A DNA stretch of 64,000 nucleotides from JBDIAG01 sp963835085 (GCA_963835085.1 CAWIED010000001.1:1674001-1738000), one strand, 5' to 3'. Numbered from the stretch's first letter, positions 25,288-34,539 are shown. The notes: generated by a model from the letters alone, not told the origin. Numbers and translations: made by a program.

Positions 25288-26171
25288 GGTCGAGCTGGCG
25301 CCAAGCGGACGAGTCTCGCGTCCTGCGGCGGTCTTCGCCGGACGCAATGCCCGGCGCGGCCGCTGTCCAGGCCACGCCTGTGCTGCGGCTCGATGGCGCC
25401 AGCGTGGGCTACGACGACACCGTGATCGTCAAACGGCTGAGCCTGCGGATCGACGCGGGTGAGGTGGTCGCGCTGCTGGGCACCAACGGCTCTGGCAAGT
25501 CCACCCTGGTCAAGGGCATCCTCGGCCTGGCCCAGGTGATCACCGGCAGCATCGAGCTGTTCGGCCGCCCTCCGAGCCCCGATGTCCTTGCCCGGGTGGG
25601 GTATGTGCCGCAACGACAGTCGGCTAGCGGTCCCATTCCGGCGACGGTGCGTGAAGTGGTCATGACGGGCCGGCTGGCGCGGCGCCGGTTCTTCGTGCGG
25701 GCCAATGCCGCCGACCGCGCGGCCGTAGACGAAGCGATCGCTCTGGTCGACCTCAGCGACAAGGCCAGGGCCGCCGTCACGGAGCTCTCCGGGGGCCAGC
25801 ACCGCCGCGTCCTCATCGCCCGGGCCCTGGCAGCCCGCCCCGACCTGCTCATCATGGACGAGCCGACCGCCGGGGTGGACTCCTCCCAGCAGGAGACCTT
25901 CGTGCGGACCCTGCAGCGGCTCGTGGAACAGGGCGTGACGATGCTGGTGGTGACCCACGAGTTGGGGCCGATGTTGCCCGTGATCACGCGGGCCCTGGTG
26001 CTCAACGAGGGGCGGCTCAGCTACGACGGGCCATTGCCCGTGCCCGACGTCCCCGAGCTGGCCCACACCCACGAACACGGCGCCGACCACCACCACGACC
26101 CGCAGGGCCCCAACCGCCCACGGGTGGCACCCGACGTACGGCTGCCGTCCCGCACGGCAGGAGGAGCCTGA
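25284..26171 (+). CDS. znuC: zinc ABC transporter ATP-binding protein, His-rich tail
   Basis: 295 aa. Walker A GTNGSGKST, Q-loop YVPQRQ, signature LSGGQHRRV, Walker B LLIMDEPTAGVDS, H-loop VVTHEL. The first ~25 residues are an unusual basic leader; a shorter start at ATG 25347 is possible. The C-terminus has a histidine-rich stretch (HTHEHGADHHHDPQ) that may hold or sense zinc. Stop and start overlap with the permease gene at 26171. Confidence 0.92.
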   Translation: MRSSWRQADESRVLRRSSPDAMPGAAAVQATPVLRLDGASVGYDDTVIVKRLSLRIDAGEVVALLGTNGSGKSTLVKGILGLAQVITGSIELFGRPPSPDVLARVGYVPQRQSASGPIPATVREVVMTGRLARRRFFVRANAADRAAVDEAIALVDLSDKARAAVTELSGGQHRRVLIARALAARPDLLIMDEPTAGVDSSQQETFVRTLQRLVEQGVTMLVVTHELGPMLPVITRALVLNEGRLSYDGPLPVPDVPELAHTHEHGADHHHDPQGPNRPRVAPDVRLPSRTAGGA

Positions 26172-27115
26172 TGCTCAGTCTCGAGTTCATGCAGCGTGCT
26201 TTCCTGGCAGCCATGCTCGTAGGGCTCACCGCGCCCGCGGTGGGCACGTTCCTCGTGCAACGCCGGCTGGCGCTCATCGGTGACGGTATGGGGCACGTGG
26301 CGCTGGCGGGCGTGGCGGCCGGCATTCTCACTGCCACCAGCCCGGTGTGGACGGCGCTGGTGGCTGCTGTGGCTGCGGCGGTGCTCATCGAGATCCTGCG
26401 CCGCAGAGGGCGAATGGGCGGTGACGTGGCTCTGGCCGTGCTGTTCTACGGCGGTATCGCCGGAGGCGTGGTGCTCATCAGCCTTTCCGCCAGCGGCACT
26501 CCCGCCAATCTCAACGCTTACCTCTTCGGGGCGATCACCACCACCACAGTGAGCGATCTCGTCGTCTTTGCGGGGCTCTCCCTTGTAGTGCTCGTCACCC
26601 TCACGGTGTCGGGCACTCACCTGTTCGCCGTCTCCGACGACGAGGAGTACGCCCAGGCTGCCGGCATCAACGTGCTCGGCTACAACCTGCTGCTGGCCGT
26701 GCTCACTGCGGTGACCGTCGTGGTCTCGATGCGGGTGATCGGGCTGCTGCTGATCAGCGCGTTGATGATCATTCCCAACGCGGTCGCCCAACAGCTCGTG
26801 CGCGGGTTCAAAGCCACGGTGGCCGTCGCCGTTGTCATCGGCGTCGTGGTGGGGGTGAGCGGAGTCGCGCTGTCGTACGAGGCCAACACGCCCTCCGGCG
26901 GCACGATCGTGTTACTCACGATCGCCCTGTTCGTCCTCACGGTGACCGGGCGGGGAGTGGTGGGACTGCTGCGCGCGCACCGCGTCGATCGCTACCATCC
27001 GCACGAGCACGGCCCCGGTTGCGGACACGAGATGATCCGGCACGAGGACCACGTCGACTACGTACACGACGGGGCCCACCATGCCGCCCACGGAGCCCAC
27101 TACGACGAGCACTGA
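26171..27115 (+). CDS. znuB: zinc ABC transporter permease, His-rich tail
   Basis: 314 aa, eight to nine membrane helices of the ABC-3 family (start MLSLEFMQRAFLAAMLVGLTAP; IGDGMGHVALAG after helix 2; VSMRVIGLLLISALMIIPNAVA coupling region). The C-terminal ~45 residues are cytoplasmic and histidine-rich (YHPHEHGPGCGHEM..., HDGAHHAAHGAHYDEH), an extension not needed for the fold and likely a zinc buffer. Together with znuA and znuC it forms the importer. Confidence 0.92.
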   Translation: MLSLEFMQRAFLAAMLVGLTAPAVGTFLVQRRLALIGDGMGHVALAGVAAGILTATSPVWTALVAAVAAAVLIEILRRRGRMGGDVALAVLFYGGIAGGVVLISLSASGTPANLNAYLFGAITTTTVSDLVVFAGLSLVVLVTLTVSGTHLFAVSDDEEYAQAAGINVLGYNLLLAVLTAVTVVVSMRVIGLLLISALMIIPNAVAQQLVRGFKATVAVAVVIGVVVGVSGVALSYEANTPSGGTIVLLTIALFVLTVTGRGVVGLLRAHRVDRYHPHEHGPGCGHEMIRHEDHVDYVHDGAHHAAHGAHYDEH

Positions 27116-27150
27116 CTTTGCGACTGCGCACGCAACGGTGCAGCCGGCGG

Positions 27151-27690
27151 TCACAAGGTGTCGATGACCACCTCGGCCACTGAGCGTGGGTCGTCGGAGC
27201 GAAGATAGGTCTCTTCCTGCGCCGCCCAACGCTGCCAGTGCGGGCGGTACAGATCTCCGTCTCGGGCCATGGCGCGCTGGTAGCGGGTGGCCGCGTCGGC
27301 CTCGACCCACACACCCACGCTGATGAACTCGCGCAGGCTGGCCGCGAGCGCACCCACGCCCTCGACGATGAGCCTGGACGGCCGTCCGAGGTCGACCCAG
27401 TCGTCGGCGAAGCGGGCCTCGACCCAGTTGTAGCGGCGATACCGGGCTGCCTTTCCGGAAGCCAGCGGCCGCAGAATCCATTGCGCCAGAAGGTCGATCG
27501 CCGGCAGGAGGCCGTCCCAACCGGGGTAAAGCTCCTCCAGCGCCAGCAGCCTGCTGCCACTCCACTCGGCCTGTAACTCCCGAGCGATGCTCGACTTTCC
27601 CGACCCCGAGCGTCCGTCGACTGCCACGACGATCGTCTGCCCACAGCATGGTCGAGCGGTCGCGAGACGACCCAGGATCCGGTTTACCAC
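27151..27690 (-). CDS. P-loop kinase, uridine-kinase-like
   Basis: 179 aa. Walker A DGRSGSGKSS near residue 25, followed by a nucleoside-kinase-like order: LLALEELYPGWDGL, YRRYNWVEARFADDWVDL, VEGVGALA, ATRYQRAMARDGDLYRPHWQRW. Small actinobacterial relatives of uridine/pantothenate kinases look like this, but the substrate is not known. GTG at 27690 overlaps the end of uppS by seven bases. Confidence 0.75.
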   Translation of the reverse strand: MVNRILGRLATARPCCGQTIVVAVDGRSGSGKSSIARELQAEWSGSRLLALEELYPGWDGLLPAIDLLAQWILRPLASGKAARYRRYNWVEARFADDWVDLGRPSRLIVEGVGALAASLREFISVGVWVEADAATRYQRAMARDGDLYRPHWQRWAAQEETYLRSDDPRSVAEVVIDTL

Positions 27691-28544
27691 CCGATGGGTT
27701 CGGCGTCATCGACGGCAGGTTCGCCGGCGCCGGCCGCGGCATCGATGGCGCCGCCGAATCGCCGGTCGCGACTGGCGTACGCGGCCATGGCGTTCCAGAG
27801 GTGCCGGCGATCGACGTCGGGCCACAGGGTGTCGATGAACGACAACTCCGCGTAGGCCGACTGCCACAGCAGGTAGTTAGAGATCCGTTGCTCGCCCGAC
27901 GACCGCAGAAACAGGTCGACGTCGGGCATCTGCGGGTCGTAGAGGTGCCGGGACAAGGTGTGCTCGTCCACCCGATCGGGGTCGAGCTTGCCCTGCGCCG
28001 CGAGCTGAGCGATGCGGCGAGTGGCGTCGGCGATCTCGGCCCGGCCGCCGTAGTTGATGCACAGGGCCAGGGTCATCTGGGTGTTGTGCTTCGTAAGCTC
28101 CTGGGCGCTCTCGAGTTCGGAGATGACCGAGCGCCACAGCCGGGGCTTGCGCCCCACCCAGACGGCTCGAACTCCCCACGCGTGCAACTGGTCTCGGCGC
28201 CGCCTGAGCACCTGCCGGTTGTAGCCCATGAGAAAGCGCACCTCGTCGGGCGATCGCTTCCAGTTCTCCGTCGAGAACGCGTACACCGACAGGTAGGGCA
28301 GACCGATTTCCAGGGCCCCGGCCACCACGTCGAAGAGCGCGTCTTCACCTGCCTCATGCCCCGCGGTGCGGGGCAGACCGCGCGAGTTGGCCCAGCGACC
28401 GTTGCCGTCCATCACGATCGCGACGTGGCGGGGCAGTTGCCCGGCGGGGAGCTGCGGGGGGCGGATGCCGCTGGCATGCGGCGGAGGCGCCTGTACCTGG
28501 TGCCCTTGGCCCGTGCCCGACTGCGCCAGGCTACGTCGCCTCAT
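27684..28544 (-). CDS. uppS: isoprenyl (undecaprenyl/decaprenyl) diphosphate synthase
   Basis: 286 aa from ATG 28544, which overlaps the recO stop as ATGA and has GGAG upstream (the frame is open to 28592). Cis-prenyltransferase that makes the lipid carrier for wall synthesis. Motifs: HVAIVMDGNGRWANSRGLPRTAGHEAG (Asp for Mg), YLSVYAFSTENWKRSPDEV, LALCINYGGRAEI, DLFLRSSGEQRISNYLLWQSAYAELSF with the substrate Arg/Ser set. Confidence 0.95.
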   Translation of the reverse strand: MRRRSLAQSGTGQGHQVQAPPPHASGIRPPQLPAGQLPRHVAIVMDGNGRWANSRGLPRTAGHEAGEDALFDVVAGALEIGLPYLSVYAFSTENWKRSPDEVRFLMGYNRQVLRRRRDQLHAWGVRAVWVGRKPRLWRSVISELESAQELTKHNTQMTLALCINYGGRAEIADATRRIAQLAAQGKLDPDRVDEHTLSRHLYDPQMPDVDLFLRSSGEQRISNYLLWQSAYAELSFIDTLWPDVDRRHLWNAMAAYASRDRRFGGAIDAAAGAGEPAVDDAEPIGW

Positions 28545-29272
28545 GCTCGCTCCACCATCCTCAAGGAACGGACTCCTCGCTCCACATGCCACTGCAGGAA
28601 CGCGGCTACCAGGGCACTGCCCTCCCGGCGCTGCGCGACGTCGCTGGCATCGGCCACCGCCCAGTCACCGCTCAGCAGGGCCGCCAGCAGGTCGAGCGTT
28701 GCGGGGTGCGGGGCCAGCGATCCGGGCGGTCGACACAACGGACACACCACTCCCCCTGTGGGCACCGAGAATCCACGGTGCGGGCCCGCCGCGCCGCAGC
28801 GTGCGCAGTCAGCGAAGGACGGCGCCCAGCCCGCCGTCGCGAGGGAGCGGAGCAGGAAGGCGTCGAGCACCAGTCCGGCCTCGTGCTGGCGGCGAGCGAG
28901 CGTGCGCAGGGCACCGAGCAAGAGGAGGAACTGTTGGGTTGCGGGTTCGCGCTCGTCGGGCGTGAGCCGTTCGACGGTCTCGAGCATCGCGGTGCCGGCG
29001 GTGTAGCGGGGATAGTCCGAGACGATGCTGCGCGCGTACGGCACAACTGTGTCGGCCTGCGTCACCACGTCGAGGCTGCGACCCTGCCAGAGCTGCAGGT
29101 CAACGTGCATGAACGGTTCGAGCCGAGCCCCGAATTTGCTGGAGGTTCGCCGCACGCCCTTGGCGACCGCACGCACCCGGCCGTGTTCGCGGGTAAGCAG
29201 CGTGATGATGCGGTCGGCCTCGCCGAGCTTGTGGGTGCGCAGCACCACGGCTTCGTCCCGCATCGTTCTCAC
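28541..29272 (-). CDS. recO: DNA repair protein RecO
   Basis: About 243 aa from GTG 29272 (GAGAGG nine bases before; the frame begins at 29296). N-terminal OB fold with RDEAVVLRTHKLGEADRIITLLTREHGRVRAVAKGVRRTSSKFGARLEPF. C-terminal zinc motif CARCGAAGPH ... CPLCRPP. Loads RecA with RecR onto SSB-coated DNA. Directly followed by uppS, a usual actinobacterial pair. Confidence 0.93.
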   Translation of the reverse strand: MRTMRDEAVVLRTHKLGEADRIITLLTREHGRVRAVAKGVRRTSSKFGARLEPFMHVDLQLWQGRSLDVVTQADTVVPYARSIVSDYPRYTAGTAMLETVERLTPDEREPATQQFLLLLGALRTLARRQHEAGLVLDAFLLRSLATAGWAPSFADCARCGAAGPHRGFSVPTGGVVCPLCRPPGSLAPHPATLDLLAALLSGDWAVADASDVAQRREGSALVAAFLQWHVERGVRSLRMVERA

Positions 29273-29392
29273 GAGGTCCATCCTCTCCCGGAACACGGGT
29301 TGAGGCGGCGAGAGGGCCTCCGGAGGGAGGCGTGTCGCGCGGGCGGGCGCCGGCCGCGGTCGGCGCCGACTGCCGGCCTTCGCGCGCTATGC

Positions 29393-29417
29393 CCTTGCCC
29401 CGCGGCGTGGGGCAAGG
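29393..29417 (-). terminator. hairpin between leuA and recO
   Basis: CCTTGCCCC (29393-29401) pairs with GGGGCAAGG (29409-29417) around a seven-base loop. There is no long T-tract, which is usual for actinobacterial terminators. It lies downstream of leuA. The rest of the ~330-base gap 29273-29602 holds no gene that can be supported. Confidence 0.55.
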
Positions 29418-29602
29418 ACATAGTCGCGAAAAGCATCCCTCTCGACCCTCCACTAAATCGGGCATAGCGGAGTCCGTCAGATCCAGCCTGCGGGCCGCAC
29501 CTGGGTAGCGCCGAATGTGCGACCACGCATTCGCGACTCAGCGGGCCCCCATCGGAACCAGGGGCCACCAGCGAGGGCGCTGGACCCGTCGGAATCCTCG
29601 AC

Positions 29603-31450
29603 TCAGCGCTGAGAGCGATTGACGGCGGATACAACCGCCTTGAGCGAGGCGGTCACGATATTGGCGTCGATGCCGACCCCCCAGAGCACCTGGTCGTCGA
29701 TCTCGCACTCGACATACGCGGCGGCGACCGCGTCATGGCCGGAGCTCATGGCGTGCTCGGTGTAGTCGAGCACGCGGACGTTGACGCCGAGCGTCTCCAG
29801 GGCACAGGCGAAAGCGTCGATGGGCCCGTTGCCGATGCCCTCCAGAGTGCGTTCGACGGCCCGGTCGATGAGATCGATGCTGAGGTGGTCGGCGCCGTCG
29901 ACCTGGCTGCGCGAACGGGTCGCTCGCAGCGCGAACCGTCCCCAGACCTTGGCGTCGTCGGTGGCGGGCAGGTACTCGTCGGCAAACATGGCGTACATGT
30001 CCTGCGGGGACACCTCGCCGCCCTCGTCGTCGCTGTGCCGTTGCACCACCTGGCTGAACTCGATCTGCAGCCGGCGCGGCAGGTCGAGGTGGTAGTCGTT
30101 CTTCATGATGTAGGCAACGCCACCCTTGCCCGACTGCGAGTTCACCCGGATGACGGCCTCGTAGGAGCGGCCCACATCGCGCGGGTCGATCGGCAGGTAC
30201 GGCACACCCCAGGTGAAGTCGTTCACCTCGACGCCGGCCGCGGCCGCGTCGATCTCCATGTGCTCGAAGCCCTTCTTGATCGCGTCCTGGTGAGAGCCGG
30301 AGAAGGCCGTGTACACCAGGTCGCCGCCGTAGGGGTGCCGCTCCGGAACCTTGAGCTGGTTGCAGTACTCAGTGGTACGCCGGATCTCATCGATGTCGGA
30401 GAAGTCGATCTGAGGGTCGATGCCCTGGCTGAACAGGTTGAGCCCCAGAGTCACCAGGCAGACGTTGCCCGTGCGCTCGCCGTTGCCGAACAGGCAGCCC
30501 TCGATCCGGTCGGCCCCGGCCAGGTAGCCCAGCTCGGCGGCGGCCACCGCAGTGCCGCGGTCGTTGTGGGGATGCAACGAGAGCACCATCGAGTCGCGGT
30601 GCTCGAGGTTGCGGTGCATCCACTCGATCGAGTCGGCGTACACGTTGGGGGTGGCCATCTCGACGGTCGCCGGCAGGTTGATGATCATCGGCCGGTCGGG
30701 CGTGGGCTCCAGCACGTCGGCGACCCGGTCGCAGACCTCCCGGGCATAGTCCAACTCGGTGCCGGTGTAGCTCTCCGGCGAGTACTGCCAGTAGATCTCG
30801 GTCTGCGGCGTGTAGATCTCGTGGTACTTCATCGACAGCCGCGCACCCGTGGTGGCCACGTCGCAGATGCCGTCACGATCCATCCCGAACACGACCCTGC
30901 GCTGCAGCACCGACGTGGAGTTGTAGAAGTGGCAGATGGCCTGCTTGGCCCCCTCCAGAGACTGGAAGGTGCGCTCGATGAGGTGCTCACGGCACTGGGT
31001 CAGCACCTGGATGCGTACATCGTCGGGAATCAGATCGCCCTCGATGAGCTGACGCACGAAGTCGAAGTCCGTCTGGCTGGCCGACGGGAACCCGACCTCG
31101 ATCTCCTTGTAACCCATGCCCACCAGCAACGTGAACATCGCCAGCTTGCGGGCCGGGCTCATCGGGTCGATCAGGGCCTGGTTGCCGTCGCGCAGGTCGA
31201 CCGCGCACCAGCGTGGGGCGACGGTGGCACGCTTGTCGGGCCAGGTGCGGTCAGGGAGGTCGACCTTGATCTGCTCGTGGAAGGGCACGTACCGCCCGAC
31301 CGGCATGCTCGTGGGGCGCTGTGGGGCGGAGGTGTAGTACGGAGACGTCAGTCCGGCGCCGGTGGACTCGGCGGCTATCGGACGTTCTGATCTGACTGAG
31401 TCTGACCTGACTGAATCGGCGCTGCTCCGGGTGGTGCTATCGATGCTCAT
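29603..31450 (-). CDS. leuA: 2-isopropylmalate synthase
   Basis: 615 aa from ATG 31450. Condenses acetyl-CoA with 2-oxoisovalerate, first committed step of leucine synthesis. The catalytic barrel has CAVDLRDGNQALIDPM, KEIEVGFPSASQTDFDF, LSLHPHNDRGTAVAAAELG (HxH metal ligands) and EGCLFGNGERTGNVCLVTL. The C-terminal ~110 residues are the LeuA regulatory dimer domain for leucine feedback. A repetitive Ser/Asp/Val N-terminus (SADSVRSDSVRSE) is disordered. A leader peptide lies upstream. The frame extends to 31732 but upstream sequence is not LeuA-like. Confidence 0.96.
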   Translation of the reverse strand: MSIDSTTRSSADSVRSDSVRSERPIAAESTGAGLTSPYYTSAPQRPTSMPVGRYVPFHEQIKVDLPDRTWPDKRATVAPRWCAVDLRDGNQALIDPMSPARKLAMFTLLVGMGYKEIEVGFPSASQTDFDFVRQLIEGDLIPDDVRIQVLTQCREHLIERTFQSLEGAKQAICHFYNSTSVLQRRVVFGMDRDGICDVATTGARLSMKYHEIYTPQTEIYWQYSPESYTGTELDYAREVCDRVADVLEPTPDRPMIINLPATVEMATPNVYADSIEWMHRNLEHRDSMVLSLHPHNDRGTAVAAAELGYLAGADRIEGCLFGNGERTGNVCLVTLGLNLFSQGIDPQIDFSDIDEIRRTTEYCNQLKVPERHPYGGDLVYTAFSGSHQDAIKKGFEHMEIDAAAAGVEVNDFTWGVPYLPIDPRDVGRSYEAVIRVNSQSGKGGVAYIMKNDYHLDLPRRLQIEFSQVVQRHSDDEGGEVSPQDMYAMFADEYLPATDDAKVWGRFALRATRSRSQVDGADHLSIDLIDRAVERTLEGIGNGPIDAFACALETLGVNVRVLDYTEHAMSSGHDAVAAAYVECEIDDQVLWGVGIDANIVTASLKAVVSAVNRSQR

Positions 31451-31580
31451 GGTTGTTGGCGGCCTTTCACCTGTTCGACGCTGTGGATGGCGACCGGCAC
31501 AGCAGCATTCCCGCGTCGAGGGGGCCGGTCTAGAGCAGACCCTCGCCGCGGCAACCGAGAAGGAGCAGGTGCCCGAGCAT
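31451..31580 (-). promoter_or_regulatory. leuA leader peptide and attenuation region
   Basis: On the minus strand ATG 31580 begins a 16-residue peptide MLGHLLLLGCRGEGLL with stop at 31530-31532. It has seven leucines, four in a row, the hallmark of leucine attenuation leaders. After the stop, GACCGGC and GCCGGTC (31524-31530 and 31492-31498) can pair and leave a 42-base tail to leuA. Known for actinobacterial leuA operons as a class. Here it is a prediction by inspection. Confidence 0.65.
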
Positions 31581-31785
31581 GAGATCACCATAGCCCCACC
31601 GCTTCGTCGCTCGTAACCAGACCCGCACAAAGGGCGCCGACCCAGCGGCCGAACCGGCCCACCGGGCGATCCAGCTTCGGCACAAGCCTGCGGATGACAC
31701 GTGATCCGCCGTGAAACAACCAAGACCGACACGAGCGAGATGCCGCATGTGGCTAATGTCGGTGGTCGGGTGTTCAGTTGGAGCT

Positions 31786-32931
31786 ATGAACACCGTCCGG
31801 TGCACCATCGTCCCGCCGTACCTGCTCGAACGGGTCGCCGCGTCCTCCAGCACGGCCTCCGGGAATGCACGACGCACGCTCGTGCTCGACCAGTCGCATC
31901 GCCAATTTCGGGTGCGGCGCGAGGCCCGCAGCCCACTGGCGGCCGAGGCACCCACGGCTGCCGAGGCCAACGCCACCGTCAGGCGCATCATCAACGATGC
32001 ACACCATCGCGAAGACCTGCCGGTCACCCCGCTCCGCTCGGAGGGCCAGCCGCCGATCGACGACGTCGCCGCGAACGAGGCCTACGCCGGCCTCGGCCAC
32101 ACCTGGGAGCTCCTCTTCGAGGCCTTCGGGCGAAACTCGTTGGACGGCAAGGGAATGCCGTTGCCGGCCAGCGTGCACTACGGCGAGAGCTACGACAACG
32201 CCTTCTGGGACGGCGCCCAGATGGTGTTCGGCGACGGGGACGGCAAGATCTTCAACCGGTTCACCATCGCCCTCGACGTGATCGGCCACGAACTGGCACA
32301 CGGAGTCACCGAGCACACGGCGGGCCTGCTCTACTCCGGCGAGTCGGGCGCCCTCAACGAAAGCATCTCCGACGCGTTCGGTGCCATGGTCAAGCAGAGA
32401 GCCCTCGGCCAGTCTGCCGCGGAAGCGGATTGGCTTATCGGCACGGGGTTGCTTGCCAGCGGTGTGAAGGGCGTTGCCTTAAGGTCGATGATCGAGCCCG
32501 GCACGGCGTACGATGACCCCGTGCTCGGCAAAGATCCGCAGCCGGCCAGCATGAGCGGCTACGTGAAGACCTCGCAAGACAATGGCGGCGTGCACATCAA
32601 CTCCGGCATTCCCAATCGTGCCTTCGCCACCCTGGCCCGCACCCTCGCAGGCAACTCGTGGGACGAAGCCGGTCAGGTCTGGTACGACGCGCTCACTGGT
32701 AGCGGCATCAAAGCCGATTGTGACTTCGCCACGTTCGCACGGCTCACCGTACGCGCGGCCAAAACCCGCTTCGGCAAAGGTTCGGCGCAGCATCAGGCGG
32801 TCCAGGCGGCTTGGAGGAGCGTGGGAGTCGAGCCGGCGGTAAAGGCGACAGCCAGCTTGTCCCTCGACCTCACCCGTGCCGAACACTCGGCGCACAGTCG
32901 GCGGGGCTCTGGTCGAGGTGTGCCGCGATGA
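31786..32931 (+). CDS. M4 family metalloprotease, protealysin type
   Basis: 381 aa from ATG 31786. No signal peptide. The short propeptide keeps the CTIVPPYLLERVA motif typical of protealysin-like (FTP-less) thermolysins. Zinc site GHELAHGVTEH, third ligand in NESISDAFG, substrate-site YVKTSQDNGGVHINSGIPNRAF. The mature enzyme of ~300 aa probably works inside the cell or is released without a classical signal. The stop overlaps the start of the inhibitor gene by three bases (ATGA). Confidence 0.93.
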   Translation: MNTVRCTIVPPYLLERVAASSSTASGNARRTLVLDQSHRQFRVRREARSPLAAEAPTAAEANATVRRIINDAHHREDLPVTPLRSEGQPPIDDVAANEAYAGLGHTWELLFEAFGRNSLDGKGMPLPASVHYGESYDNAFWDGAQMVFGDGDGKIFNRFTIALDVIGHELAHGVTEHTAGLLYSGESGALNESISDAFGAMVKQRALGQSAAEADWLIGTGLLASGVKGVALRSMIEPGTAYDDPVLGKDPQPASMSGYVKTSQDNGGVHINSGIPNRAFATLARTLAGNSWDEAGQVWYDALTGSGIKADCDFATFARLTVRAAKTRFGKGSAQHQAVQAAWRSVGVEPAVKATASLSLDLTRAEHSAHSRRGSGRGVPR

Positions 32932-33248
32932 ATTCCGGCGCAGGGCCGAGCGCTCGTCCGTTCAAGGCTGAGGACACCGTCCAGGTCGAGCGCAGCGGCG
33001 GCTTCGCCGGCCTCACCCGGGTAGGCAGGTTCAACCTTTCGGAGTTGCCGCACGACCGGGCCGCCGAGTGGTACCGGCTCCTTAACGGAGGACAACTGCA
33101 GCAGCTGGCACGTGAGACGCCCACCTCGGGCGCTGCCGATAGTTTCGTCTACCGGGTGCAGTGCTCTCAGTTGGGGCTCGACGTCACCTTGGGCGAGCGG
33201 GGCGCACCGGCGGCAGTGCGCAGCCTGCTCGACGGAAGCCTGAAGTAA
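32928..33248 (+). CDS. emfourin-like inhibitor of the M4 protease
   Basis: 106 aa. Contains VQVERSGGFAGLTR near residue 20, the signature of emfourins, small proteins that inhibit protealysin-type proteases and are encoded next to them. The start ATG 32928 is inside the protease stop (ATGA), so the pair is translated together. Cytoplasmic, no signal peptide. Identification rests on the V-E-R-S-G-G-F-A-G motif plus context. Confidence 0.85.
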   Translation: MNSGAGPSARPFKAEDTVQVERSGGFAGLTRVGRFNLSELPHDRAAEWYRLLNGGQLQQLARETPTSGAADSFVYRVQCSQLGLDVTLGERGAPAAVRSLLDGSLK

Positions 33249-33261
33249 GAACGAGCGAGCG

Positions 33262-33294
33262 CAGGGCGGCAAGGACAAAGTCCTTGCCGCCCTG
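33262..33294. terminator. 15-bp stem terminator between convergent genes
   Basis: CAGGGCGGCAAGGAC at 33262-33276 pairs perfectly with GTCCTTGCCGCCCTG at 33280-33294 around a three-base loop. Separates the emfourin gene (+) from asd (-), so it can serve both. Confidence 0.85.
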
Positions 33295-33317
33295 GGGAAC
33301 TCAGGCATTGCCGCTGA

Positions 33318-34346
33318 TCATCGGCGGTGCAGCAGCACCTCAGCGATCTGCACGGCGTTGAGCGCGGCGCCCTTGCGCAGGTTGTCGCTCGATACGAAAA
33401 GAGCCAGCCCGCGCCCACCGGGCACCGACTGGTCGACCCGGATGCGTCCGACGATGCTGGGGTCGGTGCCCGCAGCCTTGAGCGGGGTGGGCACGTTGTC
33501 GAGCACCACTCCTGGAGCCTGCTTGAGCAGGTCTGTGGCCTCCTCGGGACTGATCCGCCGGGAGAACTCCACATTGATGCTGAGGCTGTGCCCGGTGAAC
33601 ACAGGCACCCGGACGCAGGTTCCGCTCACAGCAAGTTCGGGCAGGTGCAGAATCTTGCGCGACTCGTTGCGCAGCTTCTGCTCCTCGTCGGTCTCGCCGC
33701 TGCCGTCGTCTACCAGCGAGCCGGCCATGGGCAAGACATTGAAGGCGATCGGCTCCACATACACCTGCGGCGCCGGCAGGCTCACCGCGCCGCCGTCGTG
33801 CGCGAGCCGGGCGGACTCGCTGGCGCCGGCTTGCACCTGCCGCTCGAGCTCGGCGACACCCTTGCCACCCGAGCCCGAGACCGCTTGGTACGAGCACACG
33901 ATCATCCGCCGAAGCCCCGCCGCGTCGTGCAGAGGACGCAGCACGGGCATGGCCGCCATCGTGGTGCAGTTGGGGTTGGCGACGATGCCCTTGGGCAGAT
34001 TGTCGAGGTCGGCAGGGTTCACCTCCGCCACCACGAGCGGCACGTCGGGGTCCATGCGCCAGGCGCTGGAGTTGTCGATGACGATGGCGCCGGCGGCGGC
34101 CACCTTGGGCGCCAACTGCAGTGACGTCGGCTTGCCGTTGCTGAACAGGGCGATGTCGATGCCGGCGAAATCAGCGGTCGCGGAGTCTTCGACCACGACC
34201 TCGCCGTTGCCCCACGCCAACTTCGTACCCGCAGAGCGGGCGCTGGCGAAGAACCGAATGTCGTCGAGCGGGAACGACCGCTCGGCAAGCAACTGACGCA
34301 TGACCGTGCCCACCTGGCCGGTGGCACCGAATACTCCGATACGCAT
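33318..34346 (-). CDS. asd: aspartate-semialdehyde dehydrogenase
   Basis: 342 aa. Starts MRIGVFGATGQVGTVM (NADP fold) and has the active-site Cys in VANPNCTTMAAMPVL, then AVSGSGGKGVAELERQ and the C-terminal GHSLSINVEF. Reduces aspartyl phosphate to semialdehyde for Lys, Met, Thr and diaminopimelate. Not in an operon with lysC here; stands alone. Confidence 0.95.
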   Translation of the reverse strand: MRIGVFGATGQVGTVMRQLLAERSFPLDDIRFFASARSAGTKLAWGNGEVVVEDSATADFAGIDIALFSNGKPTSLQLAPKVAAAGAIVIDNSSAWRMDPDVPLVVAEVNPADLDNLPKGIVANPNCTTMAAMPVLRPLHDAAGLRRMIVCSYQAVSGSGGKGVAELERQVQAGASESARLAHDGGAVSLPAPQVYVEPIAFNVLPMAGSLVDDGSGETDEEQKLRNESRKILHLPELAVSGTCVRVPVFTGHSLSINVEFSRRISPEEATDLLKQAPGVVLDNVPTPLKAAGTDPSIVGRIRVDQSVPGGRGLALFVSSDNLRKGAALNAVQIAEVLLHRR

Positions 34347-34539
34347 GCAGGCAGTCTAATGGCGACCGACTTGTGCCCCTGCCTACCTCGACGCCGGCGC
34401 GGCCGGACCTGGCAGCTGCATCCGGATGAGGGTGACTGCGCGTGACCTCGCGGAGGGGATGTGCACACTTCGCGGTGACATCCGACGCTTTGCGGCCAAA
34501 TCCCGCCCACCATTCTGCTGAGGCGGCGAGACTTGAGAC

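Noticed and set aside
29735..31390. 551-aa open frame opposite leuA
   Set aside because: Shadow of leuA in the GC-rich antisense frame; low-complexity and no start context.
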